A stretch of DNA of 34,000 nucleotides from Symbiodinium natans (taxonomy: Eukaryota; Sar; Dinophyceae; Suessiales; Symbiodiniaceae). Within the stretch, counting starts at the first letter, position 1. Each line of letters opens with the position of its first letter. The stretch is taken from positions 405,164 to 439,163 of the forward strand of contig CAJNDS010002209.1 in NCBI GenBank assembly GCA_905221605.1, given 5' to 3'. The translations under genes were made by a program, and so were the position numbers. The notes beneath the pieces are model-generated. The model made no database searches and had not been told where the DNA came from. It saw nothing but the letters and a program-made list of their open reading frames with translations. Positions 1 through 12,300 of this stretch are shown here, in pieces.

Positions 1-291
1 GGGCTTCATGCTCATTGTAAAGCTTGCTACGCGAACAGCCGGCCCATAGCATCACGATCCCTCGACTTGCGGGCAATTATTCCTCGAAGGGCTTGTCTGG
101 AGTAGCCCCCCTTCAGCGAAGCCTTCCGTGGTGTTTCACGGCGTCGGCTTTTTTCTCGGTTCTTCCGCAATCCTTCCTCGCTTCTTCCGCAATCCTTCCA
201 CCGTCTTTTGCTCTATGGTGCTCAGCGCAATGCTTCCATGAGTACAGACAATCCCGCCCACCGCAACAACGCTGAACCAACCTAAACCCTA
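1..291 (-). other. Left-edge island, possible Lys/Arg-rich exon
   Basis: Unique sequence with no telomeric repeat until 292. On the minus strand, 130-205 is open in two frames; one reads EGLRKKRGRIAEEPRKK and ends at a GTGAAA donor-like site. It contains a direct repeat of CTTCCGCAATCCTTCC (about 164-179 and 183-198). There is no paralogue in the window to confirm an exon. Confidence 0.25.
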
Positions 292-547
292 TAGAGCCTA
301 AACCCTAAACCCCAAACCCTAAACCCTAAACCCTAAACCCTCAACCCTCAACCCTCAACCCTAAACCCTAGCAGCAAGAGCAGCCAGCTTCCGAGCAAGC
401 CGTGTGCATCTGCGCAGCAACCTCCGGCGCGCTGACTCCCTGAGCCCCCTGAAACACATGTCAAGGTTTCCGAAAATAGGGTTTAGGGTTTAGGGTTTAG
501 GGTTTAGGGTTTAGGGTTTAGGGCTTAGGGCTTAGGGCTTAGGGTTT
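292..547. repeat. Inverted telomeric pair: CCCTAAA (292-370) and TTTAGGG (479-547) around an island
   Basis: C-strand heptamers with CCCTCAA variants lie left of an island of about 100 bp, and G-strand heptamers with GCTTAGG variants lie right of it. The island (371-460) is open on the minus strand in more than one frame (for example RLLRRCTRLARKLAALAA). A short exon is possible but has no independent support. The bracketing pattern is the same as around the firm exons further right. Confidence 0.85.
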
Positions 548-1085
548 GGAGGGGTGCCTGTTCGGGGGGGGTCCCTTCAAGGGGATTCAATTCCATTTGC
601 GGTAGAAAAAGGGGTACCCCTATTTTGGGAAATACCCGCATGTTCGTCTCAGAAGGACGCAAGAGTCACAAACAGTTGGTTCCTGGGCTCCTATACAATG
701 CCCATCAACTCTACGAAGTATCATTCTGCGGGGTCCCCCATACGTTTAGGGTTTAGGGTTTAGTGTTTAGGGTTCAGGGTTTAGGGTTTAGGGTTTAGAC
801 GCGGTTTCCCCCCCCCCCCCCCCCCACCCCATTCGCCGGTGCCAGCCAAAGGTTAACCCTTCACAAGTGCCAGTGCCAGCAAGGTCGCCCATCTCCTCGT
901 ACCAGCTGTCTGTTTTGGACCCTCGCCTCCTCATCTCGTGTCAAAACTGACCACGATCATTGGGATTTAAGTCGTCCGGTTTGCCATGCTCGAAGCTGTT
1001 GTCGCTGTTGGACTTCCACGCCGTCATCATGTCTCAGAACACTTGAAGTGCCAACAGCCCAGCTCTAAAAACAAATCCCCATCAC
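548..1085. other. Intronic spacer with TTTAGGG block, poly-C and an unresolved unique stretch
   Basis: 590-735 carries GGTACCCC-type and GGGG-rich inverted sequence resembling MITE family 2. A G-strand array lies at 744-800 and a poly-C run at 808-825. The stretch 840-1060 is unique. Its minus strand has one 28-codon open frame near 935-1020 containing KPDDLNPNDRG, which I could not place in domain C with confidence. Confidence 0.6.
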
Positions 1086-1140
1086 GCACCAGATCCCAAC
1101 AACATCCATGGAGGAGCCAAGGGTTGTAACCATAGTTTCC
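1086..1140 (-). CDS. Candidate exon C4 of NHR/SPRY domain C
   Basis: Minus-strand island reading ETMVTTLGSSMDVVGIWC after an AG|G acceptor, ending at a GTGATG donor. The core DVVGIWC lines up with GDVVGLFV of exon B4 and GDRVGLLV of exon A4. The one-nucleotide overhang (G) completes an ACG Thr codon left open by exon C3b, so the phases agree. It is divergent: the VGD motif is reduced to MD. Chance similarity is possible because the match is short. Confidence 0.4.
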
Positions 1141-4100
1141 CTGCTTAGAACCCTACTTAGATGCACCCGAATGAAACTCCGAGTCAGCCGTGCAAGCTTG
1201 TCTCTTCACCCCTACAACCCTTGCTGCGGTTTAGGGTTTAGGGTTTAGGGTTTAGGGCTTGGGGTTTAGGGTTAGGGTTTAGGGTCTAGGGTTTAGGGCT
1301 TGGGGTTTAGGGTGAAACGTGCACCGAGGCGCCCCATCGTGTCGCCACTCTGGAGGGCGCTTGGCGACCACTCCAAGGGAATTGGCTCTGTCCGGCCTTG
1401 TTGGGTTGGCGTTTAGGGTGTGGGGTTTAGGGTTCAGGGTTTAGGGTTTAGCGTTTGGGGTTTAGGGTTTCGGGTTTGTGGGGCTCAGGGACGGGCTTCG
1501 AGTTTACGGTTGTTAAGAGTTCAGTTTCTAATTACTGTTGGAGCGCAGGGGTTTCGCGTCTAGTTGTTCAGGTGCTTGGGGTACGGGTAGAGCTGGATGC
1601 TCAGGGTCTTCGGAATTGTAGGGGGTACGTGCCTGCAGCGTAAGCTTTGCCATCGTAGCCGATGCTGCAGGACTGTGGCACCTCCGGGCAAGTCTCGCCA
1701 TGCAATCCGAACTCCCAACTCTTGAAGGCAAAGGCACACAGCAAAACTTAATTTATGGTGCGTGTGCGTGCAGGCGTGCGTGCAAAATTATAGGGGCGCC
1801 TTCTTCCAGGGCTTTCCAGACTCTGAACAAGCCCGAAAGACCCTCAAGACCCCAAAGCCCCTAAACCCACAAAGCAGCCCAAAGACACCAGAAACCACAA
1901 AGCCCCTAACCCCAAAAAGACCCCAAAGACCCTAAAATAGACCCTAGGGCCCTAAAGACCCTAAACACCCTAAATACCCTAGAAAGACCCTAAAGACCCT
2001 AAATCGACCCTAAGGCCCTAAAGACCCTATAAACACCCTGAATACCCTAGAAAGACCTAAAGCCCTCAAAACCCTAAAAGCCCTAAATCCTAAACCCCAG
2101 CAAAGACCCTGAAGACCCTGGTACGCCTCCCTCCCAGCGGCGGGCACCGCCTCGCCGCCGCCGAGGCTCAGACCCAGGGCAGGGCCGGCAGCCCCGGGCC
2201 GCAGGGCCTCCAGTCGGACCTGTTTTTTTAGGGGCTTTGGGGGTTTAGGGGTTTAGGGGTTTGGGGGTTTAGGGGCTTAGGGGTTTAGGGGTTTAGGGCT
2301 TTGGGGGTTTAGGGGTTTAGGGCTTTGGGGGTTTGGGGGTTTAGGGGCTTAGGGGGTTTAGGGGTTTAGGGGTTTGGGGGTTTAGGGGTTTAGGGGTTTG
2401 GGGGTTTAGGGGCTTAGGGGTTTAGGGTTTAGGGCTTTGGGGGTTTAGGGGTTTAGGGGTTTAGGGGTTTAGGGGTTTAGGGGTTTAGGGTTTGAGGGGT
2501 TTAGGGTTCAGAGGGTAGAGGGTAGAGGGTTCAGGGTTTGGGGTTTGGGGTTTAGGGTTTGGGGTTTGGGGTTTGGGGTTTGGGGTTTAGGGCCACCTCT
2601 GACTGAGGCGCCGAGGTGGACAGAACGTCAGCGGGTGCCTAGCAGGGTTTGGGTTCACGATATTTCCTTAATAAGAACTCCAGCAGTATGCAGGGTATTG
2701 TGGCCCAAATTTTAGGGTTCGGTTGGTCCCAAGGGTATGGGAACCTGTAACTTTGCGTGGTTCGTACACCAGAGAACCCTATCAGTATGAGCTTCTGAGA
2801 GCTTAACGACACCCCAAAGCCTCGATCCTACATACTCCTCCCAAAACCTTGAACCCTCTACCACGAAGAACCCAAAATTGTGTTGTGTAGGTTACCTAAG
2901 AATTCTATAAGGGATTCGAGGAACCCATGGTGCTTTTTTTGTCGGGTTTCCAAGGAAACCCTTCAAAACCCCTAAATTAATCCCTCTAGCACCCACAATC
3001 GCTACATCCCGGCGCCTGAAAGAAGTGCCCCGCCCCAAAGACTGGCGCTGCCCCGTTGCCGAAGACGACGGCGCCCTTTTTCCGGCGCAGTGTGCGTGAG
3101 GGTTTTCGTGGCTCTCCGTAGGGTGTAGGGTTTAGGGTTTAGGGTTTAGGGTTTAGGGTTTAGGGTTTAGGGCTAGGGCTAAGTTTAGGGTTTAGGGTTC
3201 AGGGATCGGACTTTAGGGCTGGGATGAGATGAAGCCCTAACCGGAGCTCTTTTTCTGTTCTGTTAAGTTGGGATAAGGGCCTACTCTGGGTCCTAGGTTA
3301 CGGGTTTTCGTCCAAGACCCACAATTTGCCACAACCCCAACCCTAACTCCAACGCCTAAACACCGAACCCTACACGGTCACTTCTCTCAAGTTTGCTCCC
3401 TTTTGAGGTTTCTAGTACCCAAAAATGGACCATCATTTTCAGACATGACATACTGCTACTTAGCCGAGACCACAAGAACATGAGCCTCTGAGCCCCTAAA
3501 CACCCAAACCGCCACCACCGCACGTGTGTCGCTTTGTTTGGGGTTTCTGGGTTTAAGGTTTAGGTTTTGGGGCTTCAAAAAATGTACGTTTAGGGTTTAG
3601 GGTTTAGGGTTTAGGGTTTAGGGTTTAGGGTTTAGGGTTTAGGGTTTAGGGTTTAGGGTTTAGGGTTTAGGGTTTAGGGTTTAGGGATTCTACGAGAGTT
3701 TTTGGGCTTGGGAGCTTTGGGGCTTCAGGCAAGAGATGTGGCTTGGGAGTTTTGGGGTTTCGGGGTTTAGGGTTCAGGAGGGGGTGTAGGGCACTCCGCC
3801 TCGTGGGTTTCTTTGAACGTAACCCAAATGAAACCCTACACCCTAAACACAAACCAGAAACCCTAAACCCTACACCCTAAACCCTAAACCCAAAACCCTA
3901 AACCCCTAACCACCGCCTCTGCCGACCCGGGCAGCTTGCACTGCGCAAGGAGCATCTCCTAGCGCGGAATCTGCTGAGGGTCTTGGGCTTGCAGGGTTTG
4001 AGGTTTAGGGTTTAGGGTTTAGGGTTTAGGGTTTAGGGTTTCGGGATCCCAAGCTACTGTCCGGCATGCCGGACCCTGCCTGTTCGGTTTAGGGTTTGAG

Positions 4101-6351
4101 TTAAGAGTGCCTTCTACTTGGTAACCCAGACACCCTGTTGGAAAGAAGGTAAATAACCTTTTTTGGTTTTAGGGTTTAGGGTTTAGGGTTTAATTAGGGT
4201 TTAGGGTTTAGGGTATAGGAATATTTTATAAGGGAACCTTGAACAAAAAAGGAAAAGGGCACCGCTGGGCTACCAAGACCATTAGACCTCTTAACAGAAG
4301 TTTTCATAGACAGAGCTGGCCAAGTACCCTGAACAACCCCCCCCCCCCTCAAACCGCAAAAAGCCTAAACGCTTGGGAGATGAAACCCAACCGGAAAACC
4401 TTTAGGGTTTAGGGGTTTCGGGTTTAGGCGTAGGGGTTAACTAAAACCTTGAACCCTAAGACCCTGAGCCCTGAGACCCTGAAATCCTGAAACCCTTAAA
4501 CCGTTTATAAACCCTAAACTCTAAACCCTAGAGGCTAAAGCCTAAAGGCTAAAGCCCTAAGCCCTAAGCCCCAAGCCCTAAGCCCTAAACCTTAAACCTA
4601 TATAAACCTTCTTGGGATCGCCAGGCTGGTGTGCAGCTCGGGCGCAGCGGAGAGGGTGACGTGCGGGGACTTCGGCGAGAGAGCGAATGCAGAGAGAGCC
4701 TCACGGCCAGGGCTTCTTTAGGGCTTTGTAGGGCTAGGGTTTAGGGTTTAGGGTTTAGGGTTTAGGGTTTAGGGTTTAGGGTTTAGGGTTTAGGGTTTAG
4801 GGTTTAGGGTTTAGGGTTTAGGGTTTAGGGTTTAGGGTTTAGGGTTTAGGGTTTAGGGTTTAGGGTTTAGGGTTCAGGGTTTAGGGTTCAGGGTTCAGGG
4901 TTTCAGGGTTCAGGGTTCAGGGTTTCGTCCTGAAACGGGGGTTGACGAAAATAGGGGACACCGAAAATAAATCCCCAAGTAGTAGGATTCCCTAATGACA
5001 AGGACCTCAAGAAGGTACCCCTAATTTTGGAAACCCCCATATAGGGTTTAGGGCTCAATCACAATTTAATTATGGTTCAACTTAAAGCCTTATCAGGGTT
5101 CAACGAGGGTTTGGTTCAATTTAGGGTTTAGTTGCGTCTAACAGGACCCTAAAGCCTAAACCGAAACCCTAAGCATAAACCACCCCACGGTCGGGGGTTG
5201 TGCTTTGGGTTCGACGTGGGATCTAAGCCTACTGGCGTAACCCCGGAACCATAAACCACTATATCCTAAGCTCCAAACCCTGAACCTCAAACCCGAAACC
5301 CCTAAACCTCCAAACCCCAACCCCTAAACCCCAAACACCCCAAACCCTCAACACCTCAAACTCCACCCCTAAACCCCTCAAACGCCAATTCCCAAACCCT
5401 GAAGCCCCTAGCCCTGAACCCTGAACCCTGAACCCTAAACCCTAAACCCTAAGCACGGTGTGTCCCATGTACCTGGCCTGGCCCAGGTCGTAGGCAATCA
5501 GCGGGGGCTTCGGCGGCCTCCCAAGGGTGAATTTCCCTTTAGGGTTTAGGGTTTAGGGTTTAGGGTTTAGGGTTTCGGGTTTAGGGTTTAGGGCCCTATA
5601 AACCCCATAAACCTTATATAGCCTATAAACCCGAGAAACCCTATAAGCCCGATAAGCCCTATACAAAGCCCCATAAGTCCTATAAACCCTAAACCCCTGT
5701 GAGGCTTGAAGGTTTAGAAGGCCCGGGTGCTGGAAGGTGTGAGGTCGGGAATCGAACCATCCACTCGAAATAACACAACCCTAAACCCTGTACTTTAAAG
5801 CCAGAACCTTGAACCTTGTCTTGCTGTGTAGTTTTGGTCGTGTGCAATGATAAGACAACCCTGCAAGTTTCCCGCAACGACTCTCAGGAATCAATACCGA
5901 ATTAGTTGTTGATTGTTGGTTACCTGGAAAAACTCTTATAACATAACTATACACACCCTGAACCATGAAGCACGAAGCCCTCGCCACCTCGCAGGTCGCG
6001 CTGGGGGATTCCCCGGCATTAGCCGCACGGCAGCGGTGTTGCCCAAGAGGTCGACGAAGGCGTACCTAGAGTCTCTTGAAGGTTCAGGTACTGATTAACC
6101 AGTTATAGCTGAACTTATAACTGTACTTACAACTGTAGGTATAACCACATTAGAGCACTTATAAGTAGAGGTCTCTTGGGGGTTGGGGTTTAGGGTTCCC
6201 CTTAAAATACAAACGTCTACTTTTTGAGTGGTTGTATGGGGATTTATATACGGGATTGTAGCCGTACAGGGGAATCAGGGTTTCAAGGGGCGTCCTACAT
6301 GCCTAGATTTCGGGGGTCTTGGATAGCCACCCCAGCTGAGGGCGGGGGGGG

Positions 6352-6387
<36 letters not shown>

Positions 6388-9300
6388 ATTTCAGGCCCTG
6401 AAAACAGTGCAGTTAGGGATGTAGGGCTTAGGTCCAAGAATGCACTTGCACTGAAGCCCGAAAGCCCTGAATACGAAATCGGAAAGCCCCGGAACCCCAA
6501 ACCCACAAAAACCCTCAGCCCCTGAATCAACCCCTGAAGCCTTCAACGAGGCATCGAGCCCCTGCAAGACCGAGCCAAAATTTGCAAAACCCCTCTTTAA
6601 CTTAGACTTATCAGTTAGCCGAACTCTCACCCCAAACCTAAACCCGAAACGTACTATGGTAAGCACATGAAGCCCTCCCAAAGAAATCTCCGAAGGACAT
6701 TCCGCCCAAGTGCAGGGTCTTGCTTGGGGGAAGGCCAGAAATGTTGGAGAGCTTCTCCACGCCGTTCTGATACAGCACGCCTCCGGCTCGGGCTTCCGAA
6801 CTGTAGGGTTTAGGGTTTAGGGTTTAGGGTTTAGGGTTTAGGGTTTAGGGTTTAGGGTTTAGGGTTTCGGGTTTAGTGTTTAGGGTTTAGGGTTTAGGGT
6901 TAGGGTTGAGGATTCTAGGCTTTTGGGTGGAGGGTTGAGGGTCTCGTGTTGGAGGGAAAGCCTTGAGGGTTTAGGGTTTCGGGTGAAGGAGTTAGGCCTT
7001 AGGGTTTCTATACTTCTTCGGGTTGGGGGTTGAATGTAAGGTTTAGGGATTTAGTGCCTTTTCGGAAATACGTATACAGGCTGTAGGTTATTGGGTTGTC
7101 CCTAATTAAACCCTAAACCCTAAACCCTAAACCCCTATCATGGCATAACATGCCGCGATTCTGGGATCCTGATCACGTGGGCTGTGGCAACCCCTAGACC
7201 CTTAACAAGGTTTTGGGGCTTCTTTAGCACGCAACCCTAAACCCTTTACCCTAAACCCTAAACTAAAGCTTTTCAGGTGGCGACCGAGGGCAGCGGGGGG
7301 CCTTCTCCGTCCTCGCCCACAAAGAGGCCCACCACGTCGCCGACTTGCAAGTCCTCCCACAGTTGAGGCTTTCTTTGGGAGCGGGGGGGGGGGGGAAGAT
7401 AGGGTTCAGGGTTGAGGGTTGAGGGTTTAGGGTTCAGGGTTTAGAGTTTGGGGGTTAAGGGTTTAAGGTATAGGATTGAGGGTTGAGGGTTTAGGGCTTA
7501 GTAGGGTTGTGGGTTTAGGGGGGCTTGGGGTTTGGGGCTTAGCCCCTCCGATTCCGCCTAAATCGCAAGATTCCTGAGGCTGCCAGTAACTTCTGGGTTC
7601 AGGGTTCCAGGGTTTCGGGCATATTCCTATAGTGAGCAAATGGGCTTTGACTGTACGGGCGTTGCCAAGCATCTTGGGTGGCAAAAACCAGCCCCTCCAT
7701 CCCCACACGAACCACGCCCGACATAGGGTTTCGGGCGTGCACCTTAAGGACCACATGAACCCGAAAAGGGTTTAGGGTTTAGGGTGTAGGGTTTAGGGTT
7801 TAGGGTTTGGGGTTTGGGGTTTGGGGTTTGGGGTTTGGGGTTTGGGGTTTGGGGTTTGGGGTTCATACACCAACATAGGAGTTATAGTCGCAAAGGGTAT
7901 GTGACCCCGATTTTTGGGTTCATTGGCTCCCCAAGGCATACGGTTCTGACATATTTGGGTCAACTTTGGAAAAGGAACTTCATCTCAGACCCTACACCCT
8001 AAACCCTAAACCCTACACCCTAAACCCTAAACCCTAAACCCTGCTGGAGGGCCATTTGCTGAGTGCTCGGGGCCCGCGATGCCTCTGGCGCCGCCCTTGG
8101 AAGGATGAGGGCGCTGCATGAAATTCTAATGGTTCCCCTAGGGTTTAGGGTTTAGGGTTTAGGGTTTAGGGTTCAGGGTTTAGGGTCCAGGGTTTACGGG
8201 GAGTACACTGTATTTCTTTCAGAAGAAAGGGTTCCCTTAACTCTAAACCCTAAAGCCTAAACCAAAAAGATTAGGTTTCAGGGTTTAGGGTGCAGGCTTT
8301 ACAGGGTTTTGGGGATGACGCAATCCCCGACAGGTCCTTGGGATTCCATCCAATCGGCACGTTCTCGTCCTCGTCATGTAGCCGCATTTCTCCGTTGTAT
8401 CCTCGGCGCAGGCAGGTAACGGTTGGTAACGGGCAGGGTTTGGGAATCACACCCGACTTGAAGGTTCATGGGTATACTTATATGTAGGGCTACAAGTACC
8501 CCAAAAGTTTATAGCCATAGCTACCCCTACTTGCAGCCATATTTATAAGCACCAACGAACCTTCCGAGTAGACGCTTAATCTAAACCCTCCAGCTCCAAT
8601 GCTGGCGTGTGCACCTAAACCTAAACCCTAAACCCTAAACCCTAAACCCTAAACCCTAAACCCTAAACCCTAAACCCTAAACCCTAAACCCTAAACCCTA
8701 AACCCCACGGGATCATTCCCACAGAGCTCAACCTGAGCCACTAGCCTCGCCCTCTCAGGGGCTGATTGCAAAGCTTCCCGATAGTCGCTAAGTGCTGATA
8801 AGATCCCGCGAAACCCTAAACCCTAAACACAGAGCAAACCCTAAACCCTAAACCCTAAAACCTAAACCCTCAGGTGTACACAGGGCCTGGGGACGTTGGG
8901 CGGCTTGGAGGGGTTTAGGATTCAGACTTCGGAAAATTTCTCCACGTCCCAGGCGCCCAGTGTCAAAGAGTTGGGTACGTCGTCGGCGGTCTCGAAGGCC
9001 GCCATGTCCTCCTGAGGCCGGAAAAACCCTACTTGGAGGTTCAGGTTTTGTGGTTTAGGGTTTCCGGTTTAGGGTTTCCGGTTTAGGGTTTAGGGTACTT
9101 CTAACCCCAATTATAACAGTACTTATAAGCCCCCTAAGTCCCCCAAGTCCTCCTAAGCAGATTATCGGTAGACTCAGAATTGGGCTCATAATTGGGGGTA
9201 TAAGTACCCATGAACCAAGTAAACCCTTTACCTATAAGGGTAGCTACATGGTCCCTTAGTATGGGGCCCTTAAATCGGGGAACCCTTATATGCCCTTCGT

Positions 9301-12300
9301 ATAATTACCCTGTAGATCGCCGGGGCCCATACTTCAGAACCCTTTAAAAGGCCACATTAAGGAACCATGCTACGACCCCTGGACTGTAGCAACATTCTAA
9401 ACCCTGCGGTTCAAGTAGGCGGCCCGAAACCCACAACCCTAGGCCTTGCCCTAAAAAACCCCGAAACCTACACGCTCTCGTTGCCAAGCCCCTCAGGTGT
9501 GATAGCCAACCTGCCGACAAAAATATCCACGCTCAGGCAAAGTTACGGGGCTCCGATGAAAACCTGTAAGCCTTTGTTCCACCCTAAACCCCCAAACCCT
9601 CAACACTCAACCTGAATAACCGCAAAGCTCCTTTGGTTTTGCAAGAGACCGAGCCCAAATTGCCTTTCAATCGGGCCGATTTCCCAAAACTATTGCTAAG
9701 AACTCTAGTACCATAACTTGAAGTATATTTTAAGGACTACCTTGCCTTAAACTGCACTATGAACCTGACAATATGTTTGGCATTTTCTCATGAACTGCTC
9801 GGGGCTTTATGGTTGAGAAGGCTTGCAGACTTTGAGGAATTCGCCCTCCACAGCTTCTCACAAACATCCTTCGAACATACGCTGGACGTGTAATTATGAA
9901 AAAATGGCTCGGGCGTACTCGAGCGTACTGGCGCTTCAGTCGCTGAGTGCGGCCGCAATGAATGAACGCATGAATCTAACATTCAGCGAACGCACAACAC
10001 GTGTTTTCTCCCTTTACCTGCTGGTTGTTCATAAGGAATGACGGAATTAGGCAACTGATATCCGCCCATATATATATATGTATATATGCATGTATATGTA
10101 TATGTATATATATATATATACATATTATAAGGTACCTCATTCCCTACTGAGAACCAGTACCTTTAACTGAGATGGGATCGTATACTACCCGTCCTTCAGC
10201 AACGCACAGGGCTTGTAGCAGCTTATGGGGATGTGAGGATTGATGGGTTTAGGGCTCAGGCTACCGTGTTTCTTACAGCATCCATGAGGGCTGCGGCTTA
10301 GGGTGTAGGGTTTAAGGCTTTCGGGCTCCAGGGCCTCGGCATTCAGGAGTCTAGGGTTTGTAGGGTTTTTCGGTAGTTCGGGGTAGAGGGGTAGGGATCT
10401 GGCACCTTCGCCGGACGCCGGCCGCACACGCCCAAGACTAATCCTGAGGCAGGCGCTTGGTCTTATAGGGAGAGTCTACAAAAACCTGGGACTTTACCTC
10501 CTGTATTAGTAGCAACTACTCCTGAATTAGCATCAAGCTGTAGGTATAGGGAGTTCCATGGAGCCCTAAACCCTAAACCCTAAACCCTAAACCCTAAACC
10601 CTAAACCCTAAACCCTAAACCCACAGGACACCGCGACACGCCCTTGGGGGCTCCAGACCGCAGCTGGGACTGAGGAGGATACTTGAAGGTTCATGGGCAC
10701 TTAGAAGTATCGGAAATGTACCCTGAAGAAGGTTATAAGCAGAATTAATTGCAATGTGTACATTAATAACCATAATTACCTTATTTATAAACCATCCAAA
10801 ACCCCTAGTTCCCTATACCCCCTAACCCTAAACCATCCTGAACCCCTAGTTCCCTGAACGGCCTACTGGGCCGCTGACGCGGTAAAGAGGCGTAAATGCA
10901 AAAAAAAACCTAAACCCTAAACCCTAAACCCTAAACCCCTAGTTCCCTGTAACCTCACGACCGGCAAAGGCTCCATCCAGCTCCGTCGCCAGCGTCTGCT
11001 CCACGCGCACCTCGAAGTAGAATCCTGCAAGGGTTTAGGGTCTCGGATTAGGGCTTAGGGTATAAGGTTTAGGGTTGGGGTTGGGGTTTAGGACTTAGGG
11101 TTTACGGCTTAGGGTTTTGGGTCTAGGGTGTAGGGAGTAACCTACTGTGGAGGCGGCTTACTTCCTTGAAGGCAAATATATTAACCATACTTGTACGCAC
11201 AACTTAGGAACACAATACAAAACCAAAGATGTCGTGGAAAAATGTGGTGATCGACACTAAATGCTTTCGAAACCAATATTGCTTGTACGTGACAAATCAA
11301 CACAACTCTAGTGATCATTAGAAGTAGCTCAGATTGAGTTCCACGCAATAAAAAATGCTGAAGTTTATACCTGGCAGGTCTGTACAGAGGTGTATATATA
11401 TATATAACCCTAAACCCTAAACCCTAAATCCGAAACCCTTATGTCATCAAATTCCTTTCATACCCAAACGGAGTCTTAAAGGAAAGGGCCCGGTAAAATC
11501 TCTAAAGGGTTACACATAGGGGGTGTATGTGGCACCAGGCTACCTACAAGGATTTCGGGTTTGGGCTTAGGGGGGTTTAGGGGGTTTAGGGGGTTTAGGG
11601 GGTTTAGGGGGTTTAGGGGGTTTGGGGGGTTTAGGGGGTTTAGGGGGTTTAGGGGGTTTAGGGGGTTTAGGGGGTTTAGGGGGTTTAAGGTGCTTAGGGG
11701 GCTTAGGGGGTTTAGGGGGTTTAGGGGTTCAGGGGGTTTAGGGTCCAGGGTTTAGGATTCAAGGGTTATCAAAAAAAGGAACTAGAAGGTGCCGAGAACC
11801 TACGGGCTTAGGCTTGGAAGATTGGGAAAGCTCCTCTTCGAACGCCTTTTGTATCACCCCCTAAGCCCGTAAGCCCTAAGCCCTATGCCCTAAGCCCTGA
11901 ACCACCAAACCCTAAACCCTAAGCCCTAAACCCTAAACCCTAAACCCTAAACCCTAAACCCTAAACCCTAAACCCTAAACCCTAAACCCTAAACCCTAAA
12001 CCCTAGCCCTAAACCCTAAACCCGGCTTTGCAAGCCTCCAGGCACGGCCGGCATCCTTCCCTCGAGGAAGACCACGCCATGTAGGGCCTCCACAACGGCC
12101 CAGGGTTCAGGGTTTAGCGTAAAGGGGGTGTAGGGTTTAGGGTTTAGGGTTTAGGGTTTAGGGTTTAGGGTTTAGGGTTCAGGATTCAGGGCTCAGAGTT
12201 TAGGGTTTGGAGTTTAGGGTTCAGGGTTGGGGCTCAGGGTTTAGGGCTTAGTTTCAAGGCTCGCAGAATTCGGCTTCAAGGTTCGTTATGACTGGCAAGG

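Noticed and set aside
8705-8812. Exon in the island between two C-strand arrays
   Set aside because: Stops in all minus frames of useful length; GGATC inverted ends suggest a small insertion instead.
10185-10427. Minus-strand 80-codon frame
   Set aside because: Mostly repeat-derived Pro/Lys/Leu reading; the real signal here is the 38-nt exon B2b in a different frame.
11561-11755. Plus-strand frame of Gly-Phe-Arg repeats
   Set aside because: Artefact of the 9-bp telomere variant, whose length is a multiple of three.
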